Below, piece by piece: positions 45,044 through 55,257 of a DNA stretch of 55,257 nt. Made by a program: the position numbers and the translations under genes. The number at the start of each line of letters is the position of its first letter. The stretch's first letter is position 1. Below the pieces are notes generated by a model, which was given only the letters and a program-made list of their open reading frames with translations, had not been told where the DNA came from and ran no database searches. Origin of the DNA: Winslowiella iniecta (lineage in GTDB: Bacteria > Pseudomonadota > Gammaproteobacteria > Enterobacterales > Enterobacteriaceae); NCBI RefSeq assembly GCF_001267535.1, contig NZ_JRXE01000025.1:25794-81050 (forward strand). Direction: 5' to 3'.

Positions 45044-45826
45044 ATGGAGCATCATCTAACTGATTGTTTCTGTGCTGAAGAGCTCAGTTCTACCGTCACA
45101 GCATTGCAACAACAAAGGCCAGAAAGTGTTATCTATCAGACCTCTTTAATGAGTGCTCTGCTCAGTGGCGTGTATGAAGGCAGTACCACCATTGGCGATC
45201 TATTGAAGAAGGGCGATTTTGGTCTCGGCACCTTTAATCATCTTGATGGCGAACTGATTGCCTTCGATCGTGAGGTGTATCAGCTTCGCGCTGACGGTTC
45301 GGCTAATGAAGCCCGTCACGATCAAAAAACGCCGTTTGCGGTGATGACCTTTTTCCGCCCGCAGTATCGCCATCCCTTTTCGCAGTCAGCCAGTCGTGAA
45401 GAGGTGCATCAGGTCATTAATCAGCAGGTTAAATCTGATAACCAGTTCTGCGCGCTGCGTCTTGAAGGCCATTTTTCGCAGGTGGATACCCGCACCGTGC
45501 CCTGTCAGCATCGTCCGTACAAACCGATGATGCAGGCGGTTGAGCAGCAACCGACCTTCCATTTCAACCAGCGTAACGGCGTGCTGATCGGTTTCCGCAC
45601 GCCGCAATATATGCAGGGAATCAATGTTGCGGGTTACCACGAGCACTTTATTACTGAGGATCGTCAGGGCGGCGGCCACGTGCTTGATTACCAGCTACAT
45701 CAGGGGATCCTGACCTTTGGCGAGATCAGCAAGCTGGTGATTGATCTGCCTGAGGATGCTGATTTCCTGCAAGCCAACCTTAATCCCGATGACCTTGACG
45801 ATGCTATCCGCAGCGTTGAGAGCTAA
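45044..45826 (+). CDS. budA: Alpha-acetolactate decarboxylase
   Basis: 260 residues, the usual length of BudA (259). Family signatures: [32 protein letters not shown], and the zinc-ligand region [16 protein letters not shown]. Converts acetolactate to acetoin. GGAGAG lies about six bases upstream. 20 bases before budB. Confidence 0.96.
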   Translation: MEHHLTDCFCAEELSSTVTALQQQRPESVIYQTSLMSALLSGVYEGSTTIGDLLKKGDFGLGTFNHLDGELIAFDREVYQLRADGSANEARHDQKTPFAVMTFFRPQYRHPFSQSASREEVHQVINQQVKSDNQFCALRLEGHFSQVDTRTVPCQHRPYKPMMQAVEQQPTFHFNQRNGVLIGFRTPQYMQGINVAGYHEHFITEDRQGGGHVLDYQLHQGILTFGEISKLVIDLPEDADFLQANLNPDDLDDAIRSVES

Positions 45827-45846
45827 TGACCAGAAACGGAGAGCAT

Positions 45847-47526
45847 ATGAAAACGGCGACTGATATCCGGCAGTGGGCCCATGGGGCCGATCTGGTGGTA
45901 GCGCAGCTTGAGGCGCAAGGGGTGAAACAGGTGTTTGGCATTCCGGGTGCCAAAATCGATAAAGTGTTTGATTCGCTGGTGGACTCCACCATTGAAACCA
46001 TTCCGGTGCGCCATGAAGCGAATGCTGCCTTTATGGCCGCTGCGGTAGGCCGTCTGACCGGTAAAGCGGGCGTGGCGCTGGTCACTTCCGGTCCTGGCTG
46101 TTCGAATCTGATTACCGGTATGGCGACCGCCACCTCAGAAGGCGATCCGCTGGTGGCTATCGGCGGCGCGGTAAAACGTGCGGACAGTGCCAAGCTGGTC
46201 CATCAGAGTATGAATACCGTCGGCATGTTCCAGCCGGTGACCAAATACGCGGTTGAAGTCACTGCGCCGGATGCGCTGGGCGAAGTGTTATCCAATGCTT
46301 TTCGTAGCGCCGAACTAGGGCGGCCAGGCGGGGCTTTTGTCAGCCTGCCGCAGGATATTGTTGATCAGCCGGTGCGTGGCAACGTGCTGAATCATCGCGG
46401 CAATGTGTTGCTCGGCCCGGCACCGGACAGCGCCATTGAAGCCGTATCCCGTAAAGTTGCTGAAGCCAAAAACCCGGTGATACTGCTGGGATTAATGGCC
46501 AGCCAGCCGGATAACGCTGCGGCGTTGCATCGCCTGCTTGAGCGCAGCCATATTCCGGTGACCAGCACTTATCAGGCGGCCGGTGCGGTTTGCCAGTCAC
46601 ACTTTTCGCGCTTTGCCGGGCGTGTCGGCTTATTTAACAACCAGGCCGGTGACCGTTTGCTGCGCCAGGCGGATCTGATTATTACCGTCGGCTACAGTCC
46701 GGTGGAGTATGAGCCGGCGATGTGGAACAGCGGTAGCGCCACGCTGGTGCATATAGATGTGATGCCAGCAGAAACCGACAACTGCTATCTGCCGGATGCC
46801 GAGCTGGTGGGTGATATTGCCGCGACGCTTGATAAACTGGCGCGGCGCATCAACGCGCCGCTGCAACTCAGCAGTGCGTCGGCGGAAATCCTGCAAGATC
46901 GGCAGACGCAACGTGAGTTACTGGCGCTTCGCGGCCATCAGCTCAGTCAGTTTGCCTTGCATCCGTTGCGCATCGTGCGGGCGATGCAGGACATTATTAA
47001 CAGTGATGTCACGCTGACCGTCGATATGGGCAGTTTTCATATCTGGATAGCGCGTTACCTGTATAGCTTCCGGGCGCGCCAGATTATGATTTCCAATGGC
47101 CAGCAAACCATGGGCGTGGCGTTGCCGTGGGCGATTGGTGCCTGGCTGGTTGATCCGAGCCGTAAGGTGGTGTCGGTGTCCGGTGATGGCGGGTTTATGC
47201 AGTCGAGCATGGAGCTGGAAACCGCGGTGCGACTGAAGGCGAATATCCTGCACATTATCTGGGTCGATGATGCCTACAATATGGTGGCAATGCAGGAAGA
47301 GAAGAAATATCAGCGGGTTTCCGGAGTAAAATTTGGCCCGATTGATTTTAAAGCCTATGCCGAGGCGTTTGGCGCTGCGGGTTTTGCGGTAGAAAGTGCC
47401 GATGCGCTGGAGCCAACGCTGCGCAAAGCCATGGATGTGGCGGGCCCGGCGGTGGTGGCGATACCGGTAGACTATGCCGACAATCACTTACTGATGGGGC
47501 AACTGCACCTGAGTCAGCTGCTGTAA
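45847..47526 (+). CDS. budB: Catabolic acetolactate synthase
   Basis: 559 residues from the ATG at 45847 (GGAG upstream), the same length as Klebsiella BudB; an earlier ATG overlapping the budA stop is less likely. Catalytic Glu in [10 protein letters not shown] (N-terminal TPP PYR domain) and the TPP/Mg motif [17 protein letters not shown] (C-terminal PP domain). Lacks a regulatory subunit and is probably FAD-independent, as the catabolic family. Condenses two pyruvates to acetolactate, giving neutral products instead of acids. No budC (acetoin reductase) follows. Confidence 0.96.
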   Translation: MKTATDIRQWAHGADLVVAQLEAQGVKQVFGIPGAKIDKVFDSLVDSTIETIPVRHEANAAFMAAAVGRLTGKAGVALVTSGPGCSNLITGMATATSEGDPLVAIGGAVKRADSAKLVHQSMNTVGMFQPVTKYAVEVTAPDALGEVLSNAFRSAELGRPGGAFVSLPQDIVDQPVRGNVLNHRGNVLLGPAPDSAIEAVSRKVAEAKNPVILLGLMASQPDNAAALHRLLERSHIPVTSTYQAAGAVCQSHFSRFAGRVGLFNNQAGDRLLRQADLIITVGYSPVEYEPAMWNSGSATLVHIDVMPAETDNCYLPDAELVGDIAATLDKLARRINAPLQLSSASAEILQDRQTQRELLALRGHQLSQFALHPLRIVRAMQDIINSDVTLTVDMGSFHIWIARYLYSFRARQIMISNGQQTMGVALPWAIGAWLVDPSRKVVSVSGDGGFMQSSMELETAVRLKANILHIIWVDDAYNMVAMQEEKKYQRVSGVKFGPIDFKAYAEAFGAAGFAVESADALEPTLRKAMDVAGPAVVAIPVDYADNHLLMGQLHLSQLL

Positions 47527-47538
47527 TCACCACGTTAA

Positions 47539-47570
47539 TGCCTTAGGTTTAGTGCCTAAGGCAAATTTTT
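47539..47570 (+). terminator. Terminator of budAB
   Basis: TGCCTTAGG-TTTAGTG-CCTAAGGCA stem followed by AATTTTT, 12 bases after the budB stop. Confidence 0.9.
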
Positions 47571-47578
47571 CCTGCCGC

Positions 47579-47674
47579 CAGCGAAACGTTTCGATGGCGA
47601 TCACACTTCTTTCATATCCCCGTTGTTTTCCGCTGTGCTTTTTTTACACTGCCGGTCAGCGAAACGTTTCGCTC
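47579..47674 (+). promoter_or_regulatory. rbs promoter with two RbsR operators
   Basis: Two copies of the RbsR palindrome: CAGCGAAACGTTTCGATG (47579-47596) and CAGCGAAACGTTTCGCTC (47657-47674). A sigma70-like promoter lies between them: TTGTTT (47623-47628), 16-base spacer, TACACT (47645-47650). A TCACA half-site at about 47600-47605 hints at CRP input. Double operators allow looping by the LacI-family repressor RbsR encoded at the operon end. Confidence 0.8.
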
Positions 47675-47685
47675 TGGAGTGGAAA

Positions 47686-48105
47686 ATGAAAAAAGGCAGC
47701 TTACTGAATTCTGATATTTCTTACGTGGTGTCCCGACTGGGGCATACCGACAGCCTGGTGATCGGCGATGCCGGTCTGCCGATTCCTGCTGGCCCGCAAC
47801 GCATTGATTTAGCGCTGACGCACGGTATTCCTGGTTTTATCCAGGTCACTGAAGCCGTAACGAAAGAGATGCAGGTAGAAAGTGCCATCATTGCGGAAGA
47901 GATTAAGCAGCACAATCCGCAGCTTCATAGCGAGCTGGTCGCTCTGCTCGAAAACGTGCAACAACTTCAGGGAAATATTATCTCCATTAGTTACACCAGT
48001 CATGAACAGTTCAAACAACAGACTCAGCGTAGTCAGGCGGTCATTCGCAGTGGGGAGTGTTCTCCCTATGCGAATGTCATCCTGTGCGCTGGCGTGACCT
48101 TCTGA
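47686..48105 (+). CDS. rbsD: D-ribose pyranase RbsD
   Basis: 139 residues, as E. coli, from [20 protein letters not shown] (RBS GGAG); an upstream in-frame ATG would start within the operator. Interconverts pyranose and furan forms of ribose; conserved His in RLGHTD. Forms a ring-shaped decamer. Seven bases before rbsA. Confidence 0.96.
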   Translation: MKKGSLLNSDISYVVSRLGHTDSLVIGDAGLPIPAGPQRIDLALTHGIPGFIQVTEAVTKEMQVESAIIAEEIKQHNPQLHSELVALLENVQQLQGNIISISYTSHEQFKQQTQRSQAVIRSGECSPYANVILCAGVTF

Positions 48106-48112
48106 GGCTGGC

Positions 48113-49624
48113 ATGCAACCGTTACTGCAACTGAAAGGCATTGATAAATCTTTTCCGGGCGTCAAAGCCCTCTCCGGTGCCGCACTGTCGGTCTATGCTG
48201 GCCGCGTGATGGCGCTGGTGGGTGAAAACGGTGCCGGTAAATCCACCATGATGAAAGTGCTAACCGGGATTTATGCCCGCGATGCCGGTTCGCTGCAGTG
48301 GCTGGGCGAAGAGACCCGTTTTAGTGGTCCGAAAGCCTCGCAGGAAGCCGGGATTGGCATCATTCATCAGGAACTTAACCTGATTCCTCAGCTCAGCATC
48401 GCGGAAAATATTTTCCTCGGACGCGAATTCGTTAATCGTTTTGGCCGCATTGAGTGGAAGAAAATGTATGCCGCCGCCGATGCGCTGCTGCAACGGCTGA
48501 ATCTGCGCTTTAACAGTCATAAGTTGGTCGGTGATTTATCGATTGGCGATCAGCAGATGGTAGAAATCGCCAAAGTGCTCAGCTTTGAGTCGAAAGTGAT
48601 CGTGATGGACGAACCAACCGATGCGCTGACCGATACCGAAACGGTCTCGCTGTTCCGCGTCATCAATGAGCTGAAAGCGCAGGGCTGCGGCATCGTCTAT
48701 ATCTCGCATCGCATGAAAGAGATCTTTGAGATTTGCGATGACGTAACGGTATTTCGCGACGGCCAGTTTATCGCCGAACGCACAGTTGAAAGCCTGAGCG
48801 AAGAGTCGCTGATTGAGATGATGGTGGGTCGTAAGCTGGAAGATCAGTATCCGCGCCTTGATAAGGCTCCGGGTGAGGTGCGCCTGAAGGTGGAGAATCT
48901 CAGCGGGCCGGGTGTGGAAAATGTCAGCTTTACCCTGCGTAAAGGCGAAATTCTCGGTATCGCGGGCCTGATGGGCGCGGGCCGGACTGAACTGATGAAA
49001 GTGCTCTACGGTGCGCTGCCGCGTACCGGCGGTAAAGTGACGCTTGATGGTCGCGATGTGCAAACGCGCTCGCCGCAGCAGGGCTTATCCAATGGCATCG
49101 TCTATATCTCCGAAGATCGTAAACGCGATGGCCTGGTGTTAGGCATGTCAGTGAAAGAGAACATGTCACTGACCGCGCTGCGCTACTTCAGCCACGCCGG
49201 TGGGCGACTGAAGCATGCCGAAGAAGTCATGGCGGTCAGTGATTTTATTCGCCTGTTTAAGGTGAAAACGCCGTCGATGGAACAGCCGATTGGCCTGCTC
49301 TCCGGCGGTAATCAACAGAAAGTGGCGATCGCCCGCGGCCTGATGACCCGACCAAATGTATTAATACTCGACGAACCGACGCGTGGCGTTGATGTCGGGG
49401 CGAAGAAAGAGATTTATCAGCTCATCAACCAGTTTAAAGAAGAGGGGCTGAGTATCATTTTGGTGTCGTCGGAAATGCCGGAAGTGCTCGGCATGAGCGA
49501 TCGCATTCTGGTGATGCATGAAGGCCGCCTGAGCGGCAATTTCCCGATTGAACAAGCCACGCAGGAAGCCCTTATGGCTGCCGCTGTGGGTAAGCAACAC
49601 AGCGAGGAGTTAGCACATCTATGA
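48113..49624 (+). CDS. rbsA: Ribose ABC transporter ATP-binding protein RbsA
   Basis: 503 residues (E. coli 501). Two ABC domains in tandem; the first has canonical Walker [10 protein letters not shown] (about 38-46), the second has the degenerate [10 protein letters not shown] typical of sugar CUT2 transporters and the signature [16 protein letters not shown]. Cytoplasmic motor. Overlaps rbsC by four bases. Confidence 0.96.
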   Translation: MQPLLQLKGIDKSFPGVKALSGAALSVYAGRVMALVGENGAGKSTMMKVLTGIYARDAGSLQWLGEETRFSGPKASQEAGIGIIHQELNLIPQLSIAENIFLGREFVNRFGRIEWKKMYAAADALLQRLNLRFNSHKLVGDLSIGDQQMVEIAKVLSFESKVIVMDEPTDALTDTETVSLFRVINELKAQGCGIVYISHRMKEIFEICDDVTVFRDGQFIAERTVESLSEESLIEMMVGRKLEDQYPRLDKAPGEVRLKVENLSGPGVENVSFTLRKGEILGIAGLMGAGRTELMKVLYGALPRTGGKVTLDGRDVQTRSPQQGLSNGIVYISEDRKRDGLVLGMSVKENMSLTALRYFSHAGGRLKHAEEVMAVSDFIRLFKVKTPSMEQPIGLLSGGNQQKVAIARGLMTRPNVLILDEPTRGVDVGAKKEIYQLINQFKEEGLSIILVSSEMPEVLGMSDRILVMHEGRLSGNFPIEQATQEALMAAAVGKQHSEELAHL

Positions 49625-50592
49625 GTACTCAAACCTTACCGGCACGTCGCCGCTTTTTTAGCAAAGCGTGGCTGCTTGAGCAAAAGTCGCTGATTGCCCT
49701 GCTGGTGCTGATCGCGATCGTTTCCAGCCTCAGCCCGAACTTTTTTACCGTCAATAACCTGTTCAACATTCTGCAGCAGACCTCTGTTAACGCCATTATG
49801 GCGGTAGGAATGACGCTGGTGATCCTTACTTCCGGTATCGATTTGTCGGTCGGCTCGCTATTAGCGCTGACCGGTGCGGTGGCGGCATCGCTGGTCGGGC
49901 TGGAGGTGAATGCGCTGGTGGCGGTCGCGGCTTCGCTGGCGCTGGGCGCGTTTATCGGCGCGATCACCGGCACGATTGTCGCCAAAGGCAAGGTGCAGGC
50001 GTTTATCGCCACGCTGGTGATGATGTTACTGCTGCGCGGCGTCACCATGGTTTATACCAATGGTAGCCCGGTCAATACCGGCTTTAACGAGAACGCCGAT
50101 CTGTTTGGCTGGTTTGGTATTGGTCGTCCGTTGGGTATTCCGACGCCGATCTGGCTGATGGCCGGGGTATTTTTGCTGGCATGGTACATGCTGCATCACA
50201 CCCGTTTAGGTCGTTACATTTATGCGTTAGGCGGGAATGAAGCGGCGACTCAGCTGTCCGGCATTAATGTTAATCGGGTAAAAATCATCGTTTATTCACT
50301 GTGCGGCATGCTGGCGGCACTGGCGGGGAGCATTGAAGTCGCGCGTCTCTCTTCCGCACAACCGACGGCCGGTACGGGTTACGAGCTGGATGCGATTGCG
50401 GCAGTGGTGCTGGGCGGTACCAGCCTGGCAGGCGGTAAAGGACGGATTGTCGGTACGCTAATTGGTGCGCTGATCCTTGGCTTCCTGAACAACGGGCTGA
50501 ATTTATTAGGTGTTTCTTCCTACTACCAGATGATCGTTAAAGCAGCGGTCATTTTGCTGGCGGTGCTGGTGGATAACAAAAGCAGTAAATAA
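49621..50592 (+). CDS. rbsC: Ribose ABC transporter permease RbsC
   Basis: 323 residues (E. coli 321), about ten transmembrane helices. CUT2 motif [20 protein letters not shown] and the C-terminal [20 protein letters not shown]. Its ATGA start overlaps the rbsA stop. Confidence 0.96.
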   Translation: MSTQTLPARRRFFSKAWLLEQKSLIALLVLIAIVSSLSPNFFTVNNLFNILQQTSVNAIMAVGMTLVILTSGIDLSVGSLLALTGAVAASLVGLEVNALVAVAASLALGAFIGAITGTIVAKGKVQAFIATLVMMLLLRGVTMVYTNGSPVNTGFNENADLFGWFGIGRPLGIPTPIWLMAGVFLLAWYMLHHTRLGRYIYALGGNEAATQLSGINVNRVKIIVYSLCGMLAALAGSIEVARLSSAQPTAGTGYELDAIAAVVLGGTSLAGGKGRIVGTLIGALILGFLNNGLNLLGVSSYYQMIVKAAVILLAVLVDNKSSK

Positions 50593-50621
50593 CTCTCTAT
50601 ACCTGGACAGGAAATAACATA

Positions 50622-51503
50622 ATGAAAATGAAAAAACTGACTGCACTTGCCGTACTGCTCAGCGCCACCCTCAGCGCCAACGCGCTGGCAAAAGACACCA
50701 TTGCGTTGGTGGTGTCCACATTAAACAATCCGTTCTTTGTTTCACTGAAGGATGGCGCACAGAAAGAAGCCGACAAACTGGGTTATAACCTGGTGGTTCT
50801 GGATTCACAGAACAACCCGGCGAAAGAGCTGGCTAATGTGCAGGATCTGACCGTACGTGGCGCGAAGCTGGTGCTGATCAACCCAACCGATTCTGATGCT
50901 GTTGGTAACGCAGTGAAAATGGCGAACCAGGCGAATATCCCGGTTATTACCCTCGACCGCGTAGCGGCGCAGGGCAAGGTTGTCAGTCATGTCGCCTCCG
51001 ATAACCGTTTCGGTGGCAAAATGGCCGGTGACTTTATCGCGAAGAAAGTAGGCGAAAGCGCCAAAATTATCGAACTGCAAGGGATTGCCGGTACTTCTGC
51101 GGCGCGTGAGCGCGGTGAAGGCTTTAAACAGGCCGCCGATGCGCACAAATTCGCTATTCTTGCCAGCCAGCCTGCTGACTTTGACCGGACTAAAGGTCTG
51201 AACGTTATGCAGAACCTGCTGACCGCGCACCCGGATGTGCAGGCAGTCTTCGCACAGAATGATGAAATGGCACTGGGCGCGCTGCGTGCATTGCAAACTG
51301 CCGGTAAATCTGATGTGGTGGTAGTGGGCTTCGACGGTACCGATGACGGTGTGAAAGCCGTTGAAGGCGGCAAACTGGCCGCGACCGTGGCTCAGATGCC
51401 GGAGCAGATTGGCGTTATCGGTGTGCAAACCGCTGATAAAGTGCTGAAAGGCGAAAAAGTGCAGGCGATCAATCCGGTAGACCTGAAGCTGGTCACCAAA
51501 TAA
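50622..51503 (+). CDS. rbsB: Periplasmic ribose-binding protein RbsB
   Basis: 293 residues (E. coli 296). Signal peptide ends at NALA/K (about residue 23). Mature protein begins [22 protein letters not shown], the periplasmic sugar-binding fold shared with RbsR, and contains the ribose-site residues in [11 protein letters not shown] and the [11 protein letters not shown] motif. Also the chemotaxis ligand receptor partner in enterics. Confidence 0.97.
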   Translation: MKMKKLTALAVLLSATLSANALAKDTIALVVSTLNNPFFVSLKDGAQKEADKLGYNLVVLDSQNNPAKELANVQDLTVRGAKLVLINPTDSDAVGNAVKMANQANIPVITLDRVAAQGKVVSHVASDNRFGGKMAGDFIAKKVGESAKIIELQGIAGTSAARERGEGFKQAADAHKFAILASQPADFDRTKGLNVMQNLLTAHPDVQAVFAQNDEMALGALRALQTAGKSDVVVVGFDGTDDGVKAVEGGKLAATVAQMPEQIGVIGVQTADKVLKGEKVQAINPVDLKLVTK

Positions 51504-51523
51504 ATCAAAGAAAAGCAGGCACA

Positions 51524-51552
51524 GCGCCACCTTATCTGGTGGCGCACTTTTT
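51524..51552 (+). terminator. Hairpin with T run between rbsB and rbsK
   Basis: GCGCCACC-TTATCT-GGTGGCGC followed by ACTTTTT, 20 bases after the rbsB stop. Probably a partial terminator that keeps rbsK and rbsR levels below rbsB. Confidence 0.75.
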
Positions 51553-51566
51553 GGGACGATTGAGTT

Positions 51567-52496
51567 ATGACGAAAACCGGTAAACTGGCTGTTCTTGGCA
51601 GCATCAATGCGGATCACATCCTTAATCTGGCGCAGTTTCCTCGTCCGGGTGAAACGGTGATCGGTACGCAGTATCAGGTCGCTTTTGGCGGTAAAGGCGC
51701 GAATCAGGCGGTGGCTGCCGGTCGCAGCGGCGCGGATATCGCCTTTATTGCCTGCGTTGGCGAAGATGATATTGGTGAGCGTGTGCGTAAACAGCTGGCA
51801 ACGGACCGCATTGATATCACGCCGGTTGAAGCGGTGGCAGCTACCGCGACCGGCGTGGCGCTGATTTTCGTCAATGGTGAAGGTGAAAACTCGATTGCAA
51901 TTCATGCGGGTGCCAATGCGGCGTTAACCCCTGAGCGTGTCACCGCTCATCAGCAAACTATTGCCGATGCATCGGCGTTGCTGATGCAGCTCGAGTCGCC
52001 GCTGGAGAGTGTGCTGGCGGCCGCGCGCATTGCCCGTCAGCATCAGACACAAGTTATCCTGAATCCGGCACCGGCAACGCAGCTTTCCGATGAGTTGCTG
52101 TCGCTGGTTGATATGATCACGCCGAATGAAACCGAAGCCGAGATTCTTACCGGCATTCCTGTCAGCACTGATGACGATGCCGCTCGTGCCGCTGCGGTGC
52201 TGCATAACAAAGGGATCGGGAAAGTGCTGATTACCCTCGGCAGTCGCGGTGTCTGGCTGAGTGATAACGGACAAGGTCAGCGTATTGAAGGCTTCCGGGT
52301 GAAAGCGGTGGATACCATTGCCGCGGGCGATACCTTTAATGGTGCATTGCTTACCGCGCTGCTGGAAAAGCAGCCGATGGCAGAAGCCGTGCGTTTTGCC
52401 CATGCTGCGGCAGCAATTGCAGTGACGCGCCACGGTGCACAGCCTTCCGTTCCGTGGCGTGAAGAGATTGATAGCTTCTTGCAGCAGCAGGAGTAA
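51567..52496 (+). CDS. rbsK: Ribokinase RbsK
   Basis: 309 residues, as E. coli. PfkB-family signatures [13 protein letters not shown] (N-terminal) and [13 protein letters not shown] (C-terminal, catalytic Asp). Phosphorylates ribose to ribose-5-phosphate. Cytoplasmic. Five bases before rbsR. Confidence 0.97.
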   Translation: MTKTGKLAVLGSINADHILNLAQFPRPGETVIGTQYQVAFGGKGANQAVAAGRSGADIAFIACVGEDDIGERVRKQLATDRIDITPVEAVAATATGVALIFVNGEGENSIAIHAGANAALTPERVTAHQQTIADASALLMQLESPLESVLAAARIARQHQTQVILNPAPATQLSDELLSLVDMITPNETEAEILTGIPVSTDDDAARAAAVLHNKGIGKVLITLGSRGVWLSDNGQGQRIEGFRVKAVDTIAAGDTFNGALLTALLEKQPMAEAVRFAHAAAAIAVTRHGAQPSVPWREEIDSFLQQQE

Positions 52497-52501
52497 GTTC
52501 G

Positions 52502-53503
52502 TTGGCCACGATGAAAGATGTCGCCCGTTTAGCGGGCGTTTCTACCTCTACGGTTTCGCACGTCATTAATAACAATCGTTTTGTTAGTGACGCAGTGCGC
52601 GAAAAAATCGATGCCGCTATCAGGCAACTGAACTATGCGCCCTCGGCGCTGGCGCGCAGTCTTAAACTCAATCAAACCCGTACCATCGGTATGTTGCTTA
52701 CCGCCAGCAGTAACCCGTTTTATGCGGAAGTGGTGCGTGGGGTAGAAAATAGTTGCTATGAACGCGGTTACAGCCTGGTGCTGTGTAATACCGCTGGCGA
52801 TGAAGAGCGCATGAACCGTAGCCTGGAAACATTGCTGCAAAAGCGTGTCGATGGCTTGCTAATTATGTGTACTGAAAGCCATCTGCCTTCCGCCGAAATC
52901 CTGAATCGCTATCCCACTATTCCTTCTGTGATGATGGACTGGGCACCGTTTGAAGGCAGCAGCGACATTATTCAGGATAATTCGTTGCTGGGTGGCGAGA
53001 TGGCCACCGACTATCTGATCTCGCGCGGTTATACCCGCATTGCCTGTATTGTTGGCCCGCTGGATAAAACCCCGGCGCGATTGCGCCTTGAAGGGTATAA
53101 GCGAGCAATGGCGGCGGCGGGGCTACCTGTACTGCCCGGCTATATTGTTGACAGTGATTTTGAGTTTCAGGGCGGCTATAACGCCATGAATCAGTTACTG
53201 ACGTTGAGTGAAGTGCCGCAGGCGGTATTTACCAGCAACGATGCCATGGCAGTCGGGGTTTATCACGCGCTGTATCAGGCCGGATTATCGGTGCCGCAGG
53301 ATGTGGCGGTCATCGGCTACGATGATATTGAACTGGCGCGTTATCTGACGCCGCCATTAACCACCATTCATCAGCCAAAAGATGAGTTAGGGGAACTGGC
53401 CATCGATACGCTGATTCATCGGCTGGCCGATCCCGGCGCCAGCCAGCAAACGCTGGTGCTGACGCCGGAACTGGTAGAGCGTGCATCGGTCGCTGAACGT
53501 TAA
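52502..53503 (+). CDS. rbsR: Ribose operon repressor RbsR (LacI family)
   Basis: 333 residues with a TTG start (TTGGCCACGATG), GGAG eight bases upstream; the in-frame ATG three codons later would truncate the helix-turn-helix. N-terminal Lac[24 protein letters not shown] and hinge [10 protein letters not shown], then a sugar-binding domain. Represses rbs at the palindromes 5' of rbsD. Its last four bases overlap the hsrA stop on the other strand. Confidence 0.95.
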   Translation: MATMKDVARLAGVSTSTVSHVINNNRFVSDAVREKIDAAIRQLNYAPSALARSLKLNQTRTIGMLLTASSNPFYAEVVRGVENSCYERGYSLVLCNTAGDEERMNRSLETLLQKRVDGLLIMCTESHLPSAEILNRYPTIPSVMMDWAPFEGSSDIIQDNSLLGGEMATDYLISRGYTRIACIVGPLDKTPARLRLEGYKRAMAAAGLPVLPGYIVDSDFEFQGGYNAMNQLLTLSEVPQAVFTSNDAMAVGVYHALYQAGLSVPQDVAVIGYDDIELARYLTPPLTTIHQPKDELGELAIDTLIHRLADPGASQQTLVLTPELVERASVAER

Positions 53504-54903
53504 GCCTTCTTGCTGCGCTTTTCACGATCGGCAATCAGATGACGGCCATCGCCGGGTTTCAGCAGCATAAAGACCAGCGCAGACAGCATAGTCACCACTC
53601 CCATGGTCAGGAAGGTGTAATGGAAGTTCTGCACGGTGGTGCCGTCGAAATTCTCATACATCCGCAATACCGCAGCACTGACCGCCACACCAAAGCCGAT
53701 CGCCAGCTGTTGTGTGACCGCCAGCATGCTGTTGCCGCTGCTGGCATTCTCATCAGTCAGGTCTGCCAGGGTAATGGTGTTCATGGCGGTGAACTGCGTC
53801 GACATCGCCATACCTAATATAAAGAGTGGAATGACTAACATCATGACTCCCATTCCCGGTGTTTGCAGCGAGAAGGTGGTAATCAGCAGACCAATGATGA
53901 CGGTAATCGAGACCAGTGTTTTGCGATAGCCGAACCAGCGCAATACCTGAGTCACGGTGGATTTCGCGACTATTGAGCCGAGTGCGGTGGGAGCCATCAT
54001 GCAACCTGCCAGAATCGCCGAGTAGCCAAAACCAACCTGTAACATCAGCGGCATCAGAAACGGGATACAGCCGGTTCCCAGTCGCGAGGCTATATTGCCG
54101 ATGATGCCAACCGAGAAGGTGCGAGTTTTAAACATCGGCAGACCAATCAGCGGCATTGGGTGTCGACGCGCATGTCCTATATAGAAGAGAAGCAGCACAA
54201 TACCACTCAGCAGCACCGCCGCCGCAATCCATCCGGCAACAATCCTCTCACCAAACAGCTCGATGCCGCTGGTTATCAGCACCAGACCTAAACCAAACAG
54301 CAGAAAGCCGAGCAGGTCGAAGCGACGGCGGGGCGTGGTGAAGTCCGGCATATATTTCCGCGCATAGATAATGCCGGCGATACCAATCGGAATATTAATC
54401 AGGAAGATCCAGTGCCAGGTGGCGTAGGTGACCAGCACGCCGCCCAGCATGGGGCCAAGAATCGGGCCGACCAGACCCGGCATGGTGACAAAGTTGAGTA
54501 CCGGCAGCAGTTCACTACGCGGATAAGCACGCAATAACGCGAGTCGGGCGACCGGCATCATCATGGCACCACCAATGCCCTGCACAATGCGTGAAATCAC
54601 CAGCATGCTTAAGGAGCCTGACAGCGCGCAGGCCAGCGACCCCAATGTAAAGAGAGAAACCGCCACGATAAACACTTTGCGCGTACCGTAACGGTCGGCC
54701 AGCCAGCCGCTGACCGGAATCAGCATCGCTACGGTCAAGGTATAGCTGATAACGGCAGACTGCATTGCCAGCGGAGAACGATCAAGACTCTGCGCGATAG
54801 CCGGTAAGGCGGTATTCAGGATAGTGGCATCCAGTGCCTGCATAAAGAATGCCATTGCGGCAATCCAGGGAAGACCGGCCATACTGCGCGCGGATTTGAT
54901 CAT
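53500..54903 (-). CDS. hsrA: MFS efflux transporter HsrA (DHA2 family)
   Basis: 467 residues (E. coli HsrA/YieO 475). Around 14 transmembrane segments; DHA2 marks [14 protein letters not shown] (motif D1) and [11 protein letters not shown] (motif A). Convergent with rbsR with 4-base overlap and next to the rrn operon, both as in E. coli. The substrate is unknown; the E. coli gene has been linked to homocysteine production when over-expressed. Confidence 0.88.
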   Translation of the reverse strand: MIKSARSMAGLPWIAAMAFFMQALDATILNTALPAIAQSLDRSPLAMQSAVISYTLTVAMLIPVSGWLADRYGTRKVFIVAVSLFTLGSLACALSGSLSMLVISRIVQGIGGAMMMPVARLALLRAYPRSELLPVLNFVTMPGLVGPILGPMLGGVLVTYATWHWIFLINIPIGIAGIIYARKYMPDFTTPRRRFDLLGFLLFGLGLVLITSGIELFGERIVAGWIAAAVLLSGIVLLLFYIGHARRHPMPLIGLPMFKTRTFSVGIIGNIASRLGTGCIPFLMPLMLQVGFGYSAILAGCMMAPTALGSIVAKSTVTQVLRWFGYRKTLVSITVIIGLLITTFSLQTPGMGVMMLVIPLFILGMAMSTQFTAMNTITLADLTDENASSGNSMLAVTQQLAIGFGVAVSAAVLRMYENFDGTTVQNFHYTFLTMGVVTMLSALVFMLLKPGDGRHLIADREKRSKKA

Positions 54904-55076
54904 TGAGCATCCTTATTCTTCTATATAAAGCATCAAGGGGCGTCGGGATTTATTATTATCAGCAAGAATAGCATCTTCTTTCTCTGCACAATTATCCGTA
55001 AATGTCTGCATCAGGCGGCGGTTTGGTTGAAAATCAGCCGAAATCAGGGCGTTTTTGCCGCTTTTGCTGGAAATTA
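54904..55076. other. Leader between hsrA and the rrn promoter
   Basis: AT-rich gap with the hsrA upstream region and the start of the rrn upstream-activating area. No ORF supported; a 64-codon minus frame at 54913-55107 looks non-coding. Confidence 0.5.
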
Positions 55077-55145
55077 AATCAGTCAGAAAGTTTTTTTCAA
55101 TAAACACTTGTCACCCGTCAGAAACTCCCTATAATGCGCCTCCAC
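55077..55145 (+). promoter_or_regulatory. rRNA operon promoter P1 with UP element
   Basis: TTGTCA (55108-55113), 16-base spacer, TATAAT (55130-55135), then the GC-rich GCGCCTCCAC discriminator typical of stringently controlled rrn P1 promoters. The AT-rich stretch before it (about 55080-55105) fits an UP element. Continues into ACTGACACGGAACAACGG as in E. coli rrn leaders. Followed by P2 and then the 16S gene outside the window. Confidence 0.95.
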
Positions 55146-55228
55146 TGACACGGAACAACGGCTTACAGGCCACCGGGTCGGAAGGTTCAGTAAGATGAAC
55201 CGCCGGAGAAAAACTTCTGAAAAAGAGG

Positions 55229-55256
55229 TTGACTCTGAAGGAGGAAAGCGTAATAT
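55229..55256 (+). promoter_or_regulatory. rRNA operon promoter P2
   Basis: TTGACT (55229-55234), 16-base spacer, TAATAT (55251-55256), cut by the window edge just after the -10. Position about 120 bases after P1 is typical. Confidence 0.88.
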
Positions 55257-55257
55257 A

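Noticed and set aside
50805..51905. 366-residue minus-strand ORF across rbsB and rbsK
   Set aside because: It spans two well-supported plus-strand genes and their gap, His/Arg-rich composition typical of antisense reading.
54913..55107. 64-codon minus-strand frame before the rrn promoter
   Set aside because: It runs into the UP-element region and shows no protein-like features.

Overview
The window is the replication-origin region of a gamma-proteobacterium of the order Enterobacterales. The best guess is Erwiniaceae (Erwinia/Pantoea type). Gene order follows the Escherichia coli oriC region almost exactly: rpmH-rnpA-yidD-yidC-mnmE ... yieE, adeP, yieH ... phoU-pstBACS, glmS-glmU, atpCDGAHFEBI, rsmG-mnmG, oriC, mioC-asnC ... 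viaA-ravA, kup ... rbsDACBKR, hsrA, then an rRNA operon promoter whose 16S gene lies past the right edge. The Erwiniaceae guess rests on mostly mid-50s GC, the ovoA gene beside oriC (the enzyme was characterised from Erwinia tasmaniensis), and strong but not E. coli-level protein similarity. Family and species assignments are recalled from memory and were not searched.

Layout. 1-3933: ribosomal protein L34, RNase P protein, membrane-insertion factors and the tRNA GTPase MnmE. 4000-5676: an accessory patch at the place of E. coli tnaCAB/mdtL/yidZ, with a ParE-toxin remnant, an orphan Rhs-core protein and an unexplained gap. 5677-8666: YieE phosphopantetheinyl transferase, adenine permease AdeP and the phosphatase YieH. 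8713-10755: a large secreted protein with a trypsin-like fold that has lost the catalytic histidine. 11222-15768: phosphate uptake operon pstSCAB-phoU behind a double Pho box. 16163-18450: an accessory patch between pstS and glmS with a multidomain chitin-active LPMO, a second decayed LPMO copy, and an apparent duplicate of the glmS 3' end plus terminator. 18464-29073: glmS, glmU and the nine-gene ATP synthase operon, with an ERIC-like repeat between atpG and atpD. 29785-33917: rsmG, mnmG, oriC (three 13-mers, DnaA boxes, an IHF-like site), mioC and asnC. 34044-36188: ovoA, where E. coli has asnA. 36263-41337: viaA-ravA and the potassium transporter Kup. 41386-47526: qseCB, ygiW and budR-budAB (acetoin synthesis), inserted between kup and rbsD. 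47686-53503: the complete ribose operon with two RbsR-type operators. 53500-54903: HsrA-type efflux protein. 55077-55257: rrn P1 and P2 promoters.

Most of the window is conserved housekeeping sequence in which function can be assigned with confidence. The novelty is in the accessory patches: the Rhs-core protein with an F-box-like segment, the histidine-less secreted protease-fold protein, the LPMO/glmS-end duplication, and the repeat inside the atp operon. I do not see a complete, clearly undescribed multi-gene system; these are the places worth checking.
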